A stretch of 64,000 nt of DNA, taken from positions 272,822-336,821 of the forward strand of contig NZ_KK211166.1 in the NCBI RefSeq assembly GCF_000620705.1, in the 5' to 3' direction. The notes beneath the pieces are model-generated. The model was not told where the DNA came from. It made no database searches and saw only the letters and a program-made list of their open reading frames with translations. Positions 16,360 through 24,546 of the stretch are shown one piece after another (the stretch's first letter is position 1; each line of letters opens with the position of its first letter). Made by a program: the position numbers and the translations under genes. This DNA comes from Nocardioides sp. URHA0020 (GTDB lineage Bacteria > Actinomycetota > Actinomycetes > Propionibacteriales > Nocardioidaceae).

Positions 16360-17525
16360 CCGCCGCCGACGGTGTCGGCGACGGCCTGGAGCCGCGCCCG
16401 GGTGATGTCCGCGACGCTCAGCAGGCCGGCGTTGCGGGCGTTGGAGCCCTCGCGGGTGGGCTCGGCGGAGTTGATGCTGACGCACCGGCGCGAGCCACCG
16501 TCGGCGGCGTTCTGGAGGGCGACCGCGTGCCCCGTCGTACCGCTGCCCGCGAAGAAGTCCACCACCAGCGCGTCGTCGGGCATGGTGCCGAGGATCCGGC
16601 GGACCAGGCCGGTCGGCTTCGGCGACTCGAAGACGTGGCCGACCAGCTCCTTGAGCTCGGCGACCGCGGTGTCGGTCGAGCCGACCTCCTCGGCGAGCCA
16701 GATGGTGCGCAGCTTCTTGCGGCGCCCGCCGGGGGTGTCGCGCAGCAGCCAGTCGCGCTGGTAGACGTCGACGCGGTCGCCGGTGCGGCCCTTGACCACG
16801 CGGCACACCAGGTCGTCGGGCCGCGCGTCGATCAGCGGCCGGCTCCACCGCCAGACCGCCGGCCGACCGTCTCCGAAGACGGGCTCGATCTCGACCGCGC
16901 CGTCGTACGGCGTCGTGCTGACCCGCCCGGTCGCCGGATCGCCCCACACCGAGAAGTGCAGGGTGCGCGCGGTGACCGGGTTGAACTTCTTGTTGGTGTT
17001 GCGCAGCGGCAGCAGCCGGTAGCGCCGACCGTCGGGCGTGGTGAGGTTGAAGTCGCGCTCGTCGACGCCGTCGGAGCTGCTCGCGTCGAGCACCGTACGA
17101 CGAGCGTCCCGGGCGTAGACCAGGACGTACTCGTGGTTGGTGGCGAAACCGCGGCCGAGCTGACGGCCCTTGGGGTTGAGGTTGACCACGACCTGGGCGA
17201 GCAGGTTGTCCTCGCCGTACACGTCGTCCATCAGCAGCCGCAGGTAGGCGACCTCGTTGTCGTCGATGCTGACGCAGATGGCCCCGGTCTCCGCGAGGAC
17301 CTCCCGCGCGGCGAGCAGCCGCGGGCGCATCATCGCCACCCAGGCCTGGTGCCGGCTGCGACGCGAGCCGTCCTCGCGGAAGTCGTCGACGTAGGCGAAG
17401 TCGTTGCCGGTGTTGTACGGCGGGTCGATGTAGACCAGGTCGACCGCGCGGCCCAGCAGCGCCGGGAGCGTGGGCAGCACGTCGAGGTTGTCGCCCTCGA
17501 TGAAGACGTTCGCTGCCTCGCCCAC
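16344..17525 (-). CDS. Orphan site-specific DNA methyltransferase (beta class, N6-adenine or N4-cytosine)
   Basis: A 393-residue methyltransferase. Motif IV, IDPPYNTGNDF, lies near residue 33 and precedes motif I, DFFAGSGTTGHAV, near 320. This order is that of beta-class enzymes such as type III Mod proteins. GDNLDVLPTL near the N-terminus is also typical. It is shorter than most Mod subunits. No restriction gene is adjacent, so it is probably a regulatory or housekeeping methyltransferase, or a remnant of a restriction system. The target site is unknown. GTG 17525 is supported by TAGGCT 7 bases upstream. Confidence 0.88.
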   Translation of the reverse strand: MGEAANVFIEGDNLDVLPTLPALLGRAVDLVYIDPPYNTGNDFAYVDDFREDGSRRSRHQAWVAMMRPRLLAAREVLAETGAICVSIDDNEVAYLRLLMDDVYGEDNLLAQVVVNLNPKGRQLGRGFATNHEYVLVYARDARRTVLDASSSDGVDERDFNLTTPDGRRYRLLPLRNTNKKFNPVTARTLHFSVWGDPATGRVSTTPYDGAVEIEPVFGDGRPAVWRWSRPLIDARPDDLVCRVVKGRTGDRVDVYQRDWLLRDTPGGRRKKLRTIWLAEEVGSTDTAVAELKELVGHVFESPKPTGLVRRILGTMPDDALVVDFFAGSGTTGHAVALQNAADGGSRRCVSINSAEPTREGSNARNAGLLSVADITRARLQAVADTVGGGYEER

Positions 17526-17532
17526 GCGATCG

Positions 17533-17538
17533 AGCCTA
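17533..17538 (-). promoter_or_regulatory. -10 box of leaderless methyltransferase promoter
   Basis: On the minus strand, TAGGCT ends 7 bases before GTG 17525. It supports this start. Confidence 0.5.
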
Positions 17539-17550
17539 GGGGAGGACGAG

Positions 17551-17991
17551 CTACGCCGGCAGCAGCACCAGCGCGACCGTGGTCACGGCGGCGAGGCACT
17601 CCTTGGTCGAGGGCGGCAGCTCGGCCCGCAGCGCCAGCTCGTCCCCCGAGCCGTCGGCCACCACCTCGGTGGGCACCTCGCAGCCGATGGAGACCACTGC
17701 GGCCGCCAGCTGCTGCCCCGCCGGCACGTCCGCCGCCGCGGCGGCGGCCACGACCTCCCGCTCGAGCTCGTCGCCACGGAACCCGGCCGCGTACCGACGT
17801 ACGGCGGCAGGGTCCGGCAGCCGCGTCGGCGTGGTCGTGACGACTCCTCCCGCGGCCGTGGCCGACAGCAGCGCCACCTGGGTCAGGGTCGACGGGGTCG
17901 ACGGGGCCGACTCCGGTGCGTCGGAAGCGGGCTCGGGGCCGCAACCGGCGACGGCGAGCAGGAGCAGCAGGGACCCGAGAGTGCGGCGCAT
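17551..17991 (-). CDS. Predicted lipoprotein of unknown function
   Basis: A 146-residue exported protein. The signal peptide MRRTLGSLLLLLAVAGC ends in a lipobox (AVAGC), so the mature protein would be lipid-anchored at Cys17. A Pro/Ser/Asp-rich linker (about 18-35) is followed by a small domain with two further cysteines (SIGCEVPTE and TKECLAAV) about 29 residues apart, possibly bonded. No family was recognised. Its start is 52 bases from the divergent Mug gene. Confidence 0.7.
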   Translation of the reverse strand: MRRTLGSLLLLLAVAGCGPEPASDAPESAPSTPSTLTQVALLSATAAGGVVTTTPTRLPDPAAVRRYAAGFRGDELEREVVAAAAAADVPAGQQLAAAVVSIGCEVPTEVVADGSGDELALRAELPPSTKECLAAVTTVALVLLPA

Positions 17992-18042
17992 GACACTGGG
18001 ACGATATCCAGTGCGCGAGGGTTCCCGTGGCAGGCTGCGCGG

Positions 18043-18609
18043 GTGCCCCGCTTCACCCGCGCCGAGCTCGAGTCCTTCCGCGACGCCGAGGTGCCCGACC
18101 TGGTCGGCCCCGACCTGCGGCTGCTCTTCGTCGGGATCAACCCCGGGCTCTGGACCGCCGCGACCCGGACCCACTTCGCGCACCCGGGCAACCGCTTCTA
18201 CCCCGCGCTGCTCGAGGCCGGCATCATCACCGAGCCGATCAGCCCGTCCGCCGGCATGACCGACAGCGACCGCGACCGGCTGCGCGCCCGGGGCATCGGC
18301 ATCACCAACATCGTCCGCCGAGCCACCGCCCGGGCCGCCGAGCTCACTGACGACGAGCTCCGCGCCGGTGGGCTCCAGCTGGCCGAGACGGTGCGGCGTA
18401 CGACGCCGCGCGTGGTCGCCATCGCCGGCATCACGGCGTACCGCACCGCCTTCGGCGCCCGCCAGGCGACGCCGGGCCGGCAGCCGGAGCCGTTCGAGGG
18501 CGCCGAGCTCTGGGTCGTGCCCAACCCGAGCGGCCTGAACGCGCACGAGACCGTTCACACGCTGGCGGTCGCGTACGGCGCGGCCGCCCGCGCGGCGGGG
18601 GTCATCTGA
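18043..18609 (+). CDS. mug: Mug-type G:T/U mismatch-specific DNA glycosylase
   Basis: A 188-residue uracil-DNA-glycosylase superfamily protein that removes uracil or thymine mispaired with guanine. The catalytic-loop motif GINPG is at 31-35, and the second motif NPSGLN, which inserts into the helix, is at 161-166. Asn33 in GINPG activates the water in this family. The length is usual for Mug. The start is GTG 18043, with a CAGGCT box 6 bases upstream. It is followed by a strong double-hairpin region before the convergent glgC. Confidence 0.88.
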   Translation: MPRFTRAELESFRDAEVPDLVGPDLRLLFVGINPGLWTAATRTHFAHPGNRFYPALLEAGIITEPISPSAGMTDSDRDRLRARGIGITNIVRRATARAAELTDDELRAGGLQLAETVRRTTPRVVAIAGITAYRTAFGARQATPGRQPEPFEGAELWVVPNPSGLNAHETVHTLAVAYGAAARAAGVI

Positions 18610-18698
18610 GGAGGGGTTGCGGTGGGAAACTCCGGGTTCTTGGACGAAGTTCTGTCGCGGAACCCGCAGTTTCACCGGCTAAGCGGTGAAACCTCCTC
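18608..18698. terminator. Nested hairpin region between mug and glgC, a structural relative of the two-hairpin repeats
   Basis: Three arm pairs are visible. An outer pair, GAGGAGG/CCTCCTC, lies at 18608-18614 and 18692-18698. The second, AAACTcCGGGTTC with GAACCCGcAGTTT, surrounds an ~20-base loop. The third is perfect: GTTTCACCG, 6 bases, CGGTGAAAC. Sitting between the ends of convergent genes, it probably serves as a bidirectional terminator. The order (long-loop hairpin, then compact palindrome) resembles the repeats at 21193, 32603 and 43311, but the sequence is diverged. Confidence 0.5.
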
Positions 18699-18704
18699 AC
18701 CGAC

Positions 18705-19952
18705 TCACGCAGGAAACGCCTGGTCCTTCCCCATCACGGTGAGCCCGTCCTCCACCACGAACCCGCGCGCCCGGTCGGCCTCGGGGTCGACGCCGACGCT
18801 CGCGCCGGCGGGGACGACCACGTTCTTGTCCAGGATCGCCCGGTGCACGACCGCGCCGGCGCCGATCTGGACGCCACTCATGAGCACGGATCCGACCACC
18901 TCGGCCCCGGGACCGACCCGCACGGCCGGCGACAGCACCGAGCTCTGCACGGTGCCCCCGGTCACCACGACGCCGGGCGAGAGCACGGCCTCGTCGACGA
19001 GGGCCTGCTCGCCTGCAGCGCCCTTGACCAGCTTGGCCGGCGGCTGCGGGCCGTAGAAGGTGTAGATCGGCCACTTGAAGTTGTAGAGGTTGAAGACCGG
19101 CAGCGGCGAGACGACGTCCATGTGGGCGTCGTAGAACGACGACAGCGTCCCGACGTCTCGCCAGTAGCCGCGGTCGCGGTCGGTCGAGCCGGGCACGTCG
19201 TTGTTGATGTAGTCGTAGACGGCTGCCTGCTGGCGGCGTACGAACGACGGCACGATGTCGCCGCCCATGTCGTGCTTGGAGCCGATCTCGGTCGCGTCGC
19301 GGGTGACCGCCTCGACCAGCGCGTCGGCGTCGAAGACATAGTTGCCCATCGACGCGAGCACCTCGCCGGGGCTGTCCGGCAGACCCACCGGGTTGGTCGG
19401 CTTCTCCAGGAAGTCGCGGATCTTGGACGGGTCGTCCGGGTGCACGTCGATCACGCCGAACTGGTCGGCCATCTCGATCGGCTGCCGGATCGCGGCGACC
19501 GTGCACGCCGCACCGCTGGCGACGTGGGCCTTCACCATCTGGTGGAAGTCCATCCGGTAGACGTGGTCGGCGCCCACGACCACGACGATGTCGGGCTTCT
19601 CGTCCTTGATCAGGTTGAGCGACTGGTAGATCGCGTCGGCGCTACCGAGGTACCAGTGCTTGCCGACCCGCTGCTGCGCCGGCACGGGCGTCACGTAGTT
19701 GCCGAGCATGGTCGACATCCGCCAGGTCTGCGTGACGTGACGGTCGAGGCTGTGCGACTTGTACTGCGTCAGCACGACCACCTGCAGGTATCCGCTGTTG
19801 ACGACGTTGGACAGCGCGAAGTCGATCAGGCGGTAGATGCCGGCGAACGGCACCGCCGGCTTGGCTCGGTCCGCCGTCAGCGGCATCAGCCGCTTGCCCT
19901 CACCTCCCGCCAGCACGATCGCGAGGACCTTCTTCCGGGAGCTGAGTGCCAT
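18705..19952 (-). CDS. glgC: Glucose-1-phosphate adenylyltransferase (ADP-glucose pyrophosphorylase)
   Basis: A 415-residue enzyme that makes ADP-glucose from glucose 1-phosphate and ATP, the committed step of glycogen synthesis. The nucleotide site [13 protein letters not shown] is at about 14-26, [14 protein letters not shown] follows, GADHVYRMD carries the catalytic Asp, and FLEKP near 198 binds the sugar phosphate. A left-handed beta-helix C-terminal domain (about 300-400) follows. It is divergent from the GT4 glycogen synthase with 37 bases between starts, so both steps are probably regulated together. ATG 19952 is supported by a leaderless box. Confidence 0.95.
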   Translation of the reverse strand: MALSSRKKVLAIVLAGGEGKRLMPLTADRAKPAVPFAGIYRLIDFALSNVVNSGYLQVVVLTQYKSHSLDRHVTQTWRMSTMLGNYVTPVPAQQRVGKHWYLGSADAIYQSLNLIKDEKPDIVVVVGADHVYRMDFHQMVKAHVASGAACTVAAIRQPIEMADQFGVIDVHPDDPSKIRDFLEKPTNPVGLPDSPGEVLASMGNYVFDADALVEAVTRDATEIGSKHDMGGDIVPSFVRRQQAAVYDYINNDVPGSTDRDRGYWRDVGTLSSFYDAHMDVVSPLPVFNLYNFKWPIYTFYGPQPPAKLVKGAAGEQALVDEAVLSPGVVVTGGTVQSSVLSPAVRVGPGAEVVGSVLMSGVQIGAGAVVHRAILDKNVVVPAGASVGVDPEADRARGFVVEDGLTVMGKDQAFPA

Positions 19953-19958
19953 GGACCC

Positions 19959-19964
19959 AAGGTA
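19959..19964 (-). promoter_or_regulatory. -10 box of leaderless glgC promoter
   Basis: On the minus strand, TACCTT ends 6 bases before ATG 19952. Only 12 bases separate it from the oppositely oriented glgA box at 19977, so the two promoters are back to back and one bound regulator could affect both. Confidence 0.55.
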
Positions 19965-19976
19965 GTCCGCGACGAG

Positions 19977-19982
19977 TAGGTT
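19977..19982 (+). promoter_or_regulatory. -10 box of leaderless glycogen synthase promoter
   Basis: TAGGTT ends 7 bases before GTG 19990. Its upstream elements must lie within the start of glgC. Confidence 0.55.
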
Positions 19983-19989
19983 CGACATC

Positions 19990-21177
19990 GTGCGAGTAGA
20001 CGTGCTGTCCCGTGAATATCCCCCCGAGGTGTACGGCGGCGCCGGCGTGCACGTTGCCGAGCTGGTCCGGGCGCTGCGCGCGCGGTCCGACGTGGAGGCC
20101 CGTGTCCACGCGTTCGGCGCCGTCCGCGACGAACCGCTCACCTCGTCGTACGCCGATCTCAGCGAGCTGTCGGGCGCCAACGCCGCGCTGCGCACGCTCG
20201 GCGTCGACCTGGCGATCGCCGACGGCTGCGCGGGCACCGAGCTGGTGCACTCGCACACCTGGTACGCCAACTTCGCCGGCCACCTCGCCTCGCTGCTGCA
20301 CGGCGTCCCGCACGTCGTCTCCGCGCACTCCCTCGAGCCGCTGCGCCCGTGGAAGGCCGAGCAGCTCGGCGGCGGGTACGCGATCTCGTCGTACGTCGAG
20401 AAGACCTCGTACGAGGCCGCCGCGGCCGTGATCGCGGTGTCGGCCGCGATGCGCGACGACGTCCTGGCGTCGTACCCCTCGGTCGACCCGGCCCGGGTGC
20501 ACGTGGTCCACAACGGCATCGACACGGCCGACTGGTCGCCGATCGTCGACCCCGACCGGGTCCGCGAGCTGGGCGTCGACCCGGACCGACCGTCGGTGGT
20601 GTTCGTCGGCCGGATCACCCGGCAGAAGGGCCTGCCGCTCTTCCTGCGCGCGTGCGCCGAGCTGCCGCCCGAGGTCCAGGTCGTGCTGTGCGCGGGCGCG
20701 CCGGACACCCCCGAGATCATGGCCGAGGTCGAGGGCCTGGTCGCGAGCCTCCGGGCCGGCCGGGACGGTGTCGTCTGGATCGCCGAGATGCTCCCTCGGC
20801 CCGACGTCGTGGCGCTGCTGACGGCCGCGACCGTCTTCGCGTGCCCCTCGATCTATGAGCCGCTCGGCATCGTCAACCTCGAGGCGATGGCCTGCGAGAC
20901 CGCCGTCGTCGCGACCGCGACCGGCGGCATCCCGGAGGTCGTCGTCCACGGCGAGACCGGTCGGCTGGTGCCGATCCTGCAGGCCTCCGACGGCACCGGC
21001 ACCCCCCTGGACCCGGACCAGTACGTCGCCGACTTCGCCGAGGCGCTGATCCAGGTTGTCTCGGACCCCGAGCGCGCCGCCGAGATGGGCCGGGCCGGGC
21101 GGTCGCGCGCCATCGCGTCGTTCAGCTGGGGCGCGATCGCCGAGCACACCGTGGACGTCTACCGCTCGGTGCTCTGA
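19990..21177 (+). CDS. glgM: GT4 glycogen synthase / alpha-maltose-1-phosphate synthase (GlgA/GlgM type)
   Basis: A 395-residue glycosyltransferase of the actinobacterial GlgA type. It starts [19 protein letters not shown], with the glycine loop that binds ADP-glucose. The GT4 C-terminal domain has [14 protein letters not shown] near 206 and the EX7E motif [19 protein letters not shown] near 290. In mycobacteria the orthologue (GlgM) joins ADP-glucose to glucose 1-phosphate to make maltose 1-phosphate for GlgE. Whether this protein does that or elongates glycogen directly cannot be told here; neither glgE nor glgB lies in the window. It starts at GTG 19990. Confidence 0.88.
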   Translation: MRVDVLSREYPPEVYGGAGVHVAELVRALRARSDVEARVHAFGAVRDEPLTSSYADLSELSGANAALRTLGVDLAIADGCAGTELVHSHTWYANFAGHLASLLHGVPHVVSAHSLEPLRPWKAEQLGGGYAISSYVEKTSYEAAAAVIAVSAAMRDDVLASYPSVDPARVHVVHNGIDTADWSPIVDPDRVRELGVDPDRPSVVFVGRITRQKGLPLFLRACAELPPEVQVVLCAGAPDTPEIMAEVEGLVASLRAGRDGVVWIAEMLPRPDVVALLTAATVFACPSIYEPLGIVNLEAMACETAVVATATGGIPEVVVHGETGRLVPILQASDGTGTPLDPDQYVADFAEALIQVVSDPERAAEMGRAGRSRAIASFSWGAIAEHTVDVYRSVL

Positions 21178-21192
21178 CCCGCCGCCGCGGCG

Positions 21193-21277
21193 TACTCCTC
21201 AGGCACTTCACCAACTTCTCGGGCTCTGCACTGCCGTAGAAGTTCGGGGATACCCGGTTAACCGGGTATCCCCGGGG
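21193..21277. repeat. Two-hairpin dispersed repeat, copy 1
   Basis: An 85-base element, 80 of 85 bases identical to copy 2 (32603-32687). The first hairpin has arms AACTTCTcGGG and partly decayed CCgtAGAAGTT. The second is a perfect 28-base palindrome (21247-21274) centred on GTTAAC. It lies between the end of the glycogen synthase gene and the convergent MFS gene, whose stop codon falls inside the palindrome. It is a likely bidirectional terminator and a REP-like element. Confidence 0.7.
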
Positions 21278-22526
21278 CAGCCCCACCCCGACCCAACCCC
21301 CACACCGCAGGCACCGCCACGACACACAGCGCGGCAGCGACCCCGAGCACGGTCATGCCCACCAGCGTCGCCTGCAGCCCGAACGCAGCACTCACCACGC
21401 CGGCGAGCACGTTGCCGAGGGGGATCATGCCGGCGCTGGTGAGGTAGTCGTAGCTCGACACCCGGGAGAGGGCCGCAGCCGGGATGTGCTCGCCCAGCGA
21501 CGTCTCCCACAGCGTGAAGGCACCCGTCACGCACACGCCCGCCAGCAGCTCCAGCCCGCCGATCCCCCACGCCCCGAGGCCGCTGCCGATGAACGCCGCC
21601 TGGCACGAGGCCCCGACGAGCAGCACCGCGGCCACGCGCAGTGCGTACGCCGGCCGCCACCGCAGGAAGAGCAGGTCTCCCAGCACGCACCCGGTCCCGA
21701 AGAGCGCGGTGATGAGCGCCCACGACCGCGCGCCGTCCAGCTCCTGCTCCATCAGCACCGGCCCGATCACGAAGATCGCGGGCAGCACAATCACGTGGTA
21801 CGCCGCGAACCCGCCCAGGAAGGCCAGCACCCACGACCGCGACCGCACTTCGCCCCAGCCCTCCCGCAGCGAGGTCCAGAAGTGGTCGGTGGTCGCGACC
21901 GGGTCCTCCGCCGACACGATCACGTCGACCACGACGGCGCGCATCGGCAGCAGCAGCACGATCGAGACCGCGAAGGTCGCCGCGTCGAAGAGCAGCGCCC
22001 CGCCCGGTCCACCCGCGAACGCGATCAGGACCCCCGCCACCACCGGCCCCACGATCGAGCCGACCGAGTACGACAGTCCGCGCAGCGCGTTGGCCGGCTG
22101 GATGTTGGTCGGGCGGACCGTCGTCGGCAGAAGGCCGCTGAAGGCCGGCGCGAAGAAGGCGTCGGCGGCGCCGTACGCCGCGGCCAGGACGACGAGGTGC
22201 GCGACGTGGGCGGTGTCGGTGAGCAGGAGGCTGGCGGCCACGACCTGGCTGACGAGTCGTACGGCGTCCGACGCGACCAGGATCCGCTTGCGGTCCCACC
22301 GGTCGGCCCACACGCCGGCCGGCAGCGCGAGCACCACGAAGGGCAGGAACTGCGCCGCCGACACCAGCGCCACCTCGGCGACGCCGCCGCCGATCGCGAG
22401 CACCGCGAACGGCAGCGCCACCATCGTGACCCGGTCGCCGAGGACGGAGAGCACCTGGCTGCCGAAGAGCAGCCGGTACTGCGGCTCGTCCCGCAGCACG
22501 GCGGGCAGCTGGATCCTCCTCGACAC
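21258..22526 (-). CDS. MFS transporter (EntS/MFS_3-like)
   Basis: A 422-residue protein with twelve predicted helices. The N-terminal LLFGSQVLSVLGDRVTMVAL and the ADRWDRKRILVASD loop between helices 2 and 3 are typical of the EntS/enterobactin-exporter-like subgroup. It is probably a proton-driven efflux pump for a small molecule; the substrate is unknown. It starts at GTG 22526, 29 bases from the divergent EthD-like gene. The stop TAA and the last residues (GIPG) are supplied by the repeat at 21193-21277, so insertion of the repeat may have reset the C-terminus. Confidence 0.85.
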   Translation of the reverse strand: MSRRIQLPAVLRDEPQYRLLFGSQVLSVLGDRVTMVALPFAVLAIGGGVAEVALVSAAQFLPFVVLALPAGVWADRWDRKRILVASDAVRLVSQVVAASLLLTDTAHVAHLVVLAAAYGAADAFFAPAFSGLLPTTVRPTNIQPANALRGLSYSVGSIVGPVVAGVLIAFAGGPGGALLFDAATFAVSIVLLLPMRAVVVDVIVSAEDPVATTDHFWTSLREGWGEVRSRSWVLAFLGGFAAYHVIVLPAIFVIGPVLMEQELDGARSWALITALFGTGCVLGDLLFLRWRPAYALRVAAVLLVGASCQAAFIGSGLGAWGIGGLELLAGVCVTGAFTLWETSLGEHIPAAALSRVSSYDYLTSAGMIPLGNVLAGVVSAAFGLQATLVGMTVLGVAAALCVVAVPAVWGLGRGGAAPGIPG

Positions 22527-22555
22527 CGGAGCAGGATGCCCTACCGTGAGCGCTC

Positions 22556-23224
22556 GTGAGCAAGCTGATATTCGCCGTGTGGGGCGACGACCTCCCCGAG
22601 CGGCTGCGTGACGCCGACCTGCACGCCCGGCTGGCCGCGGTCGGCGTACGCCGTCTCCAGGTCAACGTCGAGGACCTCGACGTCGCCGGCGCGATGCGGA
22701 TCAACCACCTCGACGACCCGATCGCTGGCTTCGTCACCGTCTGGGACGTCGAGGCGGAGCCGGTGGCCGCGGTGCTGCGGACCGCCGCCCGGGAGGTGCA
22801 CGGCTACCGCGTGGACGAGCGCCGCCGGCTCGACCCTCCGGAGGCGTGGGACGGCAGCCGGGCCGACGCGCTCGCCAACATCGCCGTGCTGCGCCGCCCC
22901 GACGACCTCGACCAGGAGGAGTGGCTGCGCCGCTGGATGCTCGACCACACCGCGGTCGGGATCCGCACGCAGGCCACCTTCGGCTACCAGCAGAACATCG
23001 TGCTGGAGCCGCTCACCCCGGGTGCGCCGCGCGTGGACGGCATCGTCGAGGAGCTCTTCCCGAGCGCGGCGCTGACCGACATCCACGCCTTCTACGGCAG
23101 CGGCGGCGACGACGTCGAGCTGGGTCGCCGCATCGACGTGCTGATGAGCAGCGTCGCCCGCATCGGGGCGGACCGGCAGATCGACCTGGTGCCGACCAGC
23201 CGCTACCTCTACACGCTGGGGTAG
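22556..23224 (+). CDS. EthD-domain-like protein
   Basis: A 222-residue soluble protein. Two similar halves can be seen, each with a strand-helix pattern; the second contains LANIAVLRRPDDLDQEEWLRRW followed by HTAV, as in EthD-like dimeric alpha/beta-barrel proteins, where KR/H-rich helices follow the first strand. No catalytic residue is obvious. The start is GTG 22556, with TACCGT eight bases upstream. The 3' end overlaps the DUF427 gene by 16 bases. The family name is tentative and the role is unknown. Confidence 0.6.
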   Translation: MSKLIFAVWGDDLPERLRDADLHARLAAVGVRRLQVNVEDLDVAGAMRINHLDDPIAGFVTVWDVEAEPVAAVLRTAAREVHGYRVDERRRLDPPEAWDGSRADALANIAVLRRPDDLDQEEWLRRWMLDHTAVGIRTQATFGYQQNIVLEPLTPGAPRVDGIVEELFPSAALTDIHAFYGSGGDDVELGRRIDVLMSSVARIGADRQIDLVPTSRYLYTLG

Positions 23225-23589
23225 ACCCGCACGTCCACCACGGTCGGGTAGAACGCGACGTGACCGGCGATCGGCGCGACCGCGTCGTACGGCGTCTCGT
23301 AGGCCCACACCGCCTTGTCGTGGGTCTCGCCGTCGGCGACCAGGCTGTAGTACGACGCGTCGCCCTTGTAGGGGCAGTACGTCGCGTGGTCGGTGCGCTC
23401 CAGCACCGCCGGGTCGACGTCGGCCAGCGGCACGTACTGCGCGGCCGGATAGCTGGCCTCCTGCAGCGTGAGTGCGGACGTCGTGTCGGCGACGATCCGC
23501 TCCCCCAGCGTGACGACGACGCGGCCGGGGTTGGGGGTGACCGTGATGGGGTGACCGGCGTCGGGGACCAGGACCAGCTTCTCGCTCAT
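23209..23589 (-). CDS. DUF427 protein
   Basis: A 126-residue protein with a beta-rich DUF427 domain. The signature TYCPYKGDASYYSL at about 69-82 and the AVWAYETPY strand near 92 are clear. DUF427 proteins are small cytosolic beta barrels of unknown function that occur widely in actinobacteria and cyanobacteria. It is the last gene on the minus strand of this block, 40 bases after the DUF1707 gene, and convergent with the EthD-like gene. Confidence 0.85.
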   Translation of the reverse strand: MSEKLVLVPDAGHPITVTPNPGRVVVTLGERIVADTTSALTLQEASYPAAQYVPLADVDPAVLERTDHATYCPYKGDASYYSLVADGETHDKAVWAYETPYDAVAPIAGHVAFYPTVVDVRVYPSV

Positions 23590-23629
23590 ACCCGGTCCAA
23601 CACCGACGGCCCGAGCGGGATTCCGCCGG

Positions 23630-24517
23630 TCAGTGCTTCGTGGAGTCGTAGACGACCGTGCCGTCGCGGGTCGCGCCCAGGTACGCCGTCTCGCCGTACT
23701 CGTTGCTCGCGTAGGCCCACACCATCGCCCGGTCGGCGCTCGGCGCCCGCACGATGGTGTACCAGGTGCTCGGCTCGTCGACGAGCTGGCGCACCTGGTC
23801 GACGAGGTCCACGAGGACGGCCCCGTCGACGAGGGTCAGGTCGAAGCGCGGGTCCGACGACGTGCTCTTGCTGTTGTTGGCGCGCAGGTCGTCACCGTCC
23901 CAGTAGTACGACGACTCGCGGCTGCTCGTCGCGTCGACCGGGAGGGAGACCACGGCGTACGACGGGTAGAGCACCGCGTCGAACACCGAGGTGCTGCCGA
24001 TCTCGTCCTCGACGGCGGCCACCAGGTCGTCGTACCCCTCGTCGGTGAGCACCTGCCCCGCGGGCTCCGCGACTGCGGTCTGGTCGTCGCTGCCGCCGCC
24101 CGCCACCGCGAGGAACACGCCGACGCTGGCGACTCCCACGACGAGCAGGACCACGACCAGCGGGATCACGTACAGCGCCTTCGACGGCCTCGCGGTCCCG
24201 GCCACCGAGCTCGTCGAGACGTCGGCCAGGCTGGTCGTGGCCGGCCCGTACGGCACCGGTGGCGGGGGTACGACGTCCACCGGCTGGACCGGCTCCTCCG
24301 GCTCGACCGGCACCGACTCGGTGCGGTAGGTCGGGGTCGTCGCCTGCAGTCCGCGGGTCAGCAGGTCGATCTCGGCGAGCGTGTGGGCGCGCTGCAGCTC
24401 CTGGACCCGCTTGTCGCGGTCGGCCTCGATGATCTGCCCGTCCGCCCAGGCCGCCTCCACGAGGCTGATCGCGGCGTCACGGTCCTGGTCACGGGCGCGC
24501 TGCTCGGGCGTGCTCAC
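23630..24517 (-). CDS. DUF1707 membrane protein
   Basis: A 295-residue protein. The N-terminal DUF1707 domain (about 5-55) has RDAAISLVEAAWADGQI and the RVQELQRAHTLAEIDLL segment. A Pro-rich linker (75-115) leads to one membrane helix (about 125-150, LYVIPLVVVLLVVGVASVGV), then an exported domain of about 140 residues. DUF1707 is a short helical domain, often at the inner end of actinobacterial membrane proteins. The outer domain was not recognised. Leaderless start at GTG 24517, with TAGCGT 7 bases upstream. Confidence 0.75.
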   Translation of the reverse strand: MSTPEQRARDQDRDAAISLVEAAWADGQIIEADRDKRVQELQRAHTLAEIDLLTRGLQATTPTYRTESVPVEPEEPVQPVDVVPPPPVPYGPATTSLADVSTSSVAGTARPSKALYVIPLVVVLLVVGVASVGVFLAVAGGGSDDQTAVAEPAGQVLTDEGYDDLVAAVEDEIGSTSVFDAVLYPSYAVVSLPVDATSSRESSYYWDGDDLRANNSKSTSSDPRFDLTLVDGAVLVDLVDQVRQLVDEPSTWYTIVRAPSADRAMVWAYASNEYGETAYLGATRDGTVVYDSTKH

Positions 24518-24524
24518 GAGCAGC

Positions 24525-24530
24525 ACGCTA
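24525..24530 (-). promoter_or_regulatory. -10 box of leaderless DUF1707-gene promoter
   Basis: On the minus strand, TAGCGT ends 7 bases before GTG 24517. It indicates that this gene has its own promoter between the gntP stop and its start. Confidence 0.5.
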
Positions 24531-24546
24531 GCGGGGATCGGGCTCG

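Noticed and set aside
21122..21325. Frames with RGYPVNRVSP and EPEKLVKCL peptides over the two-hairpin repeats
   Set aside because: They recur at copies 1 and 2 only because the repeat DNA recurs. Conservation follows the hairpins, not codons, and no start signals exist.
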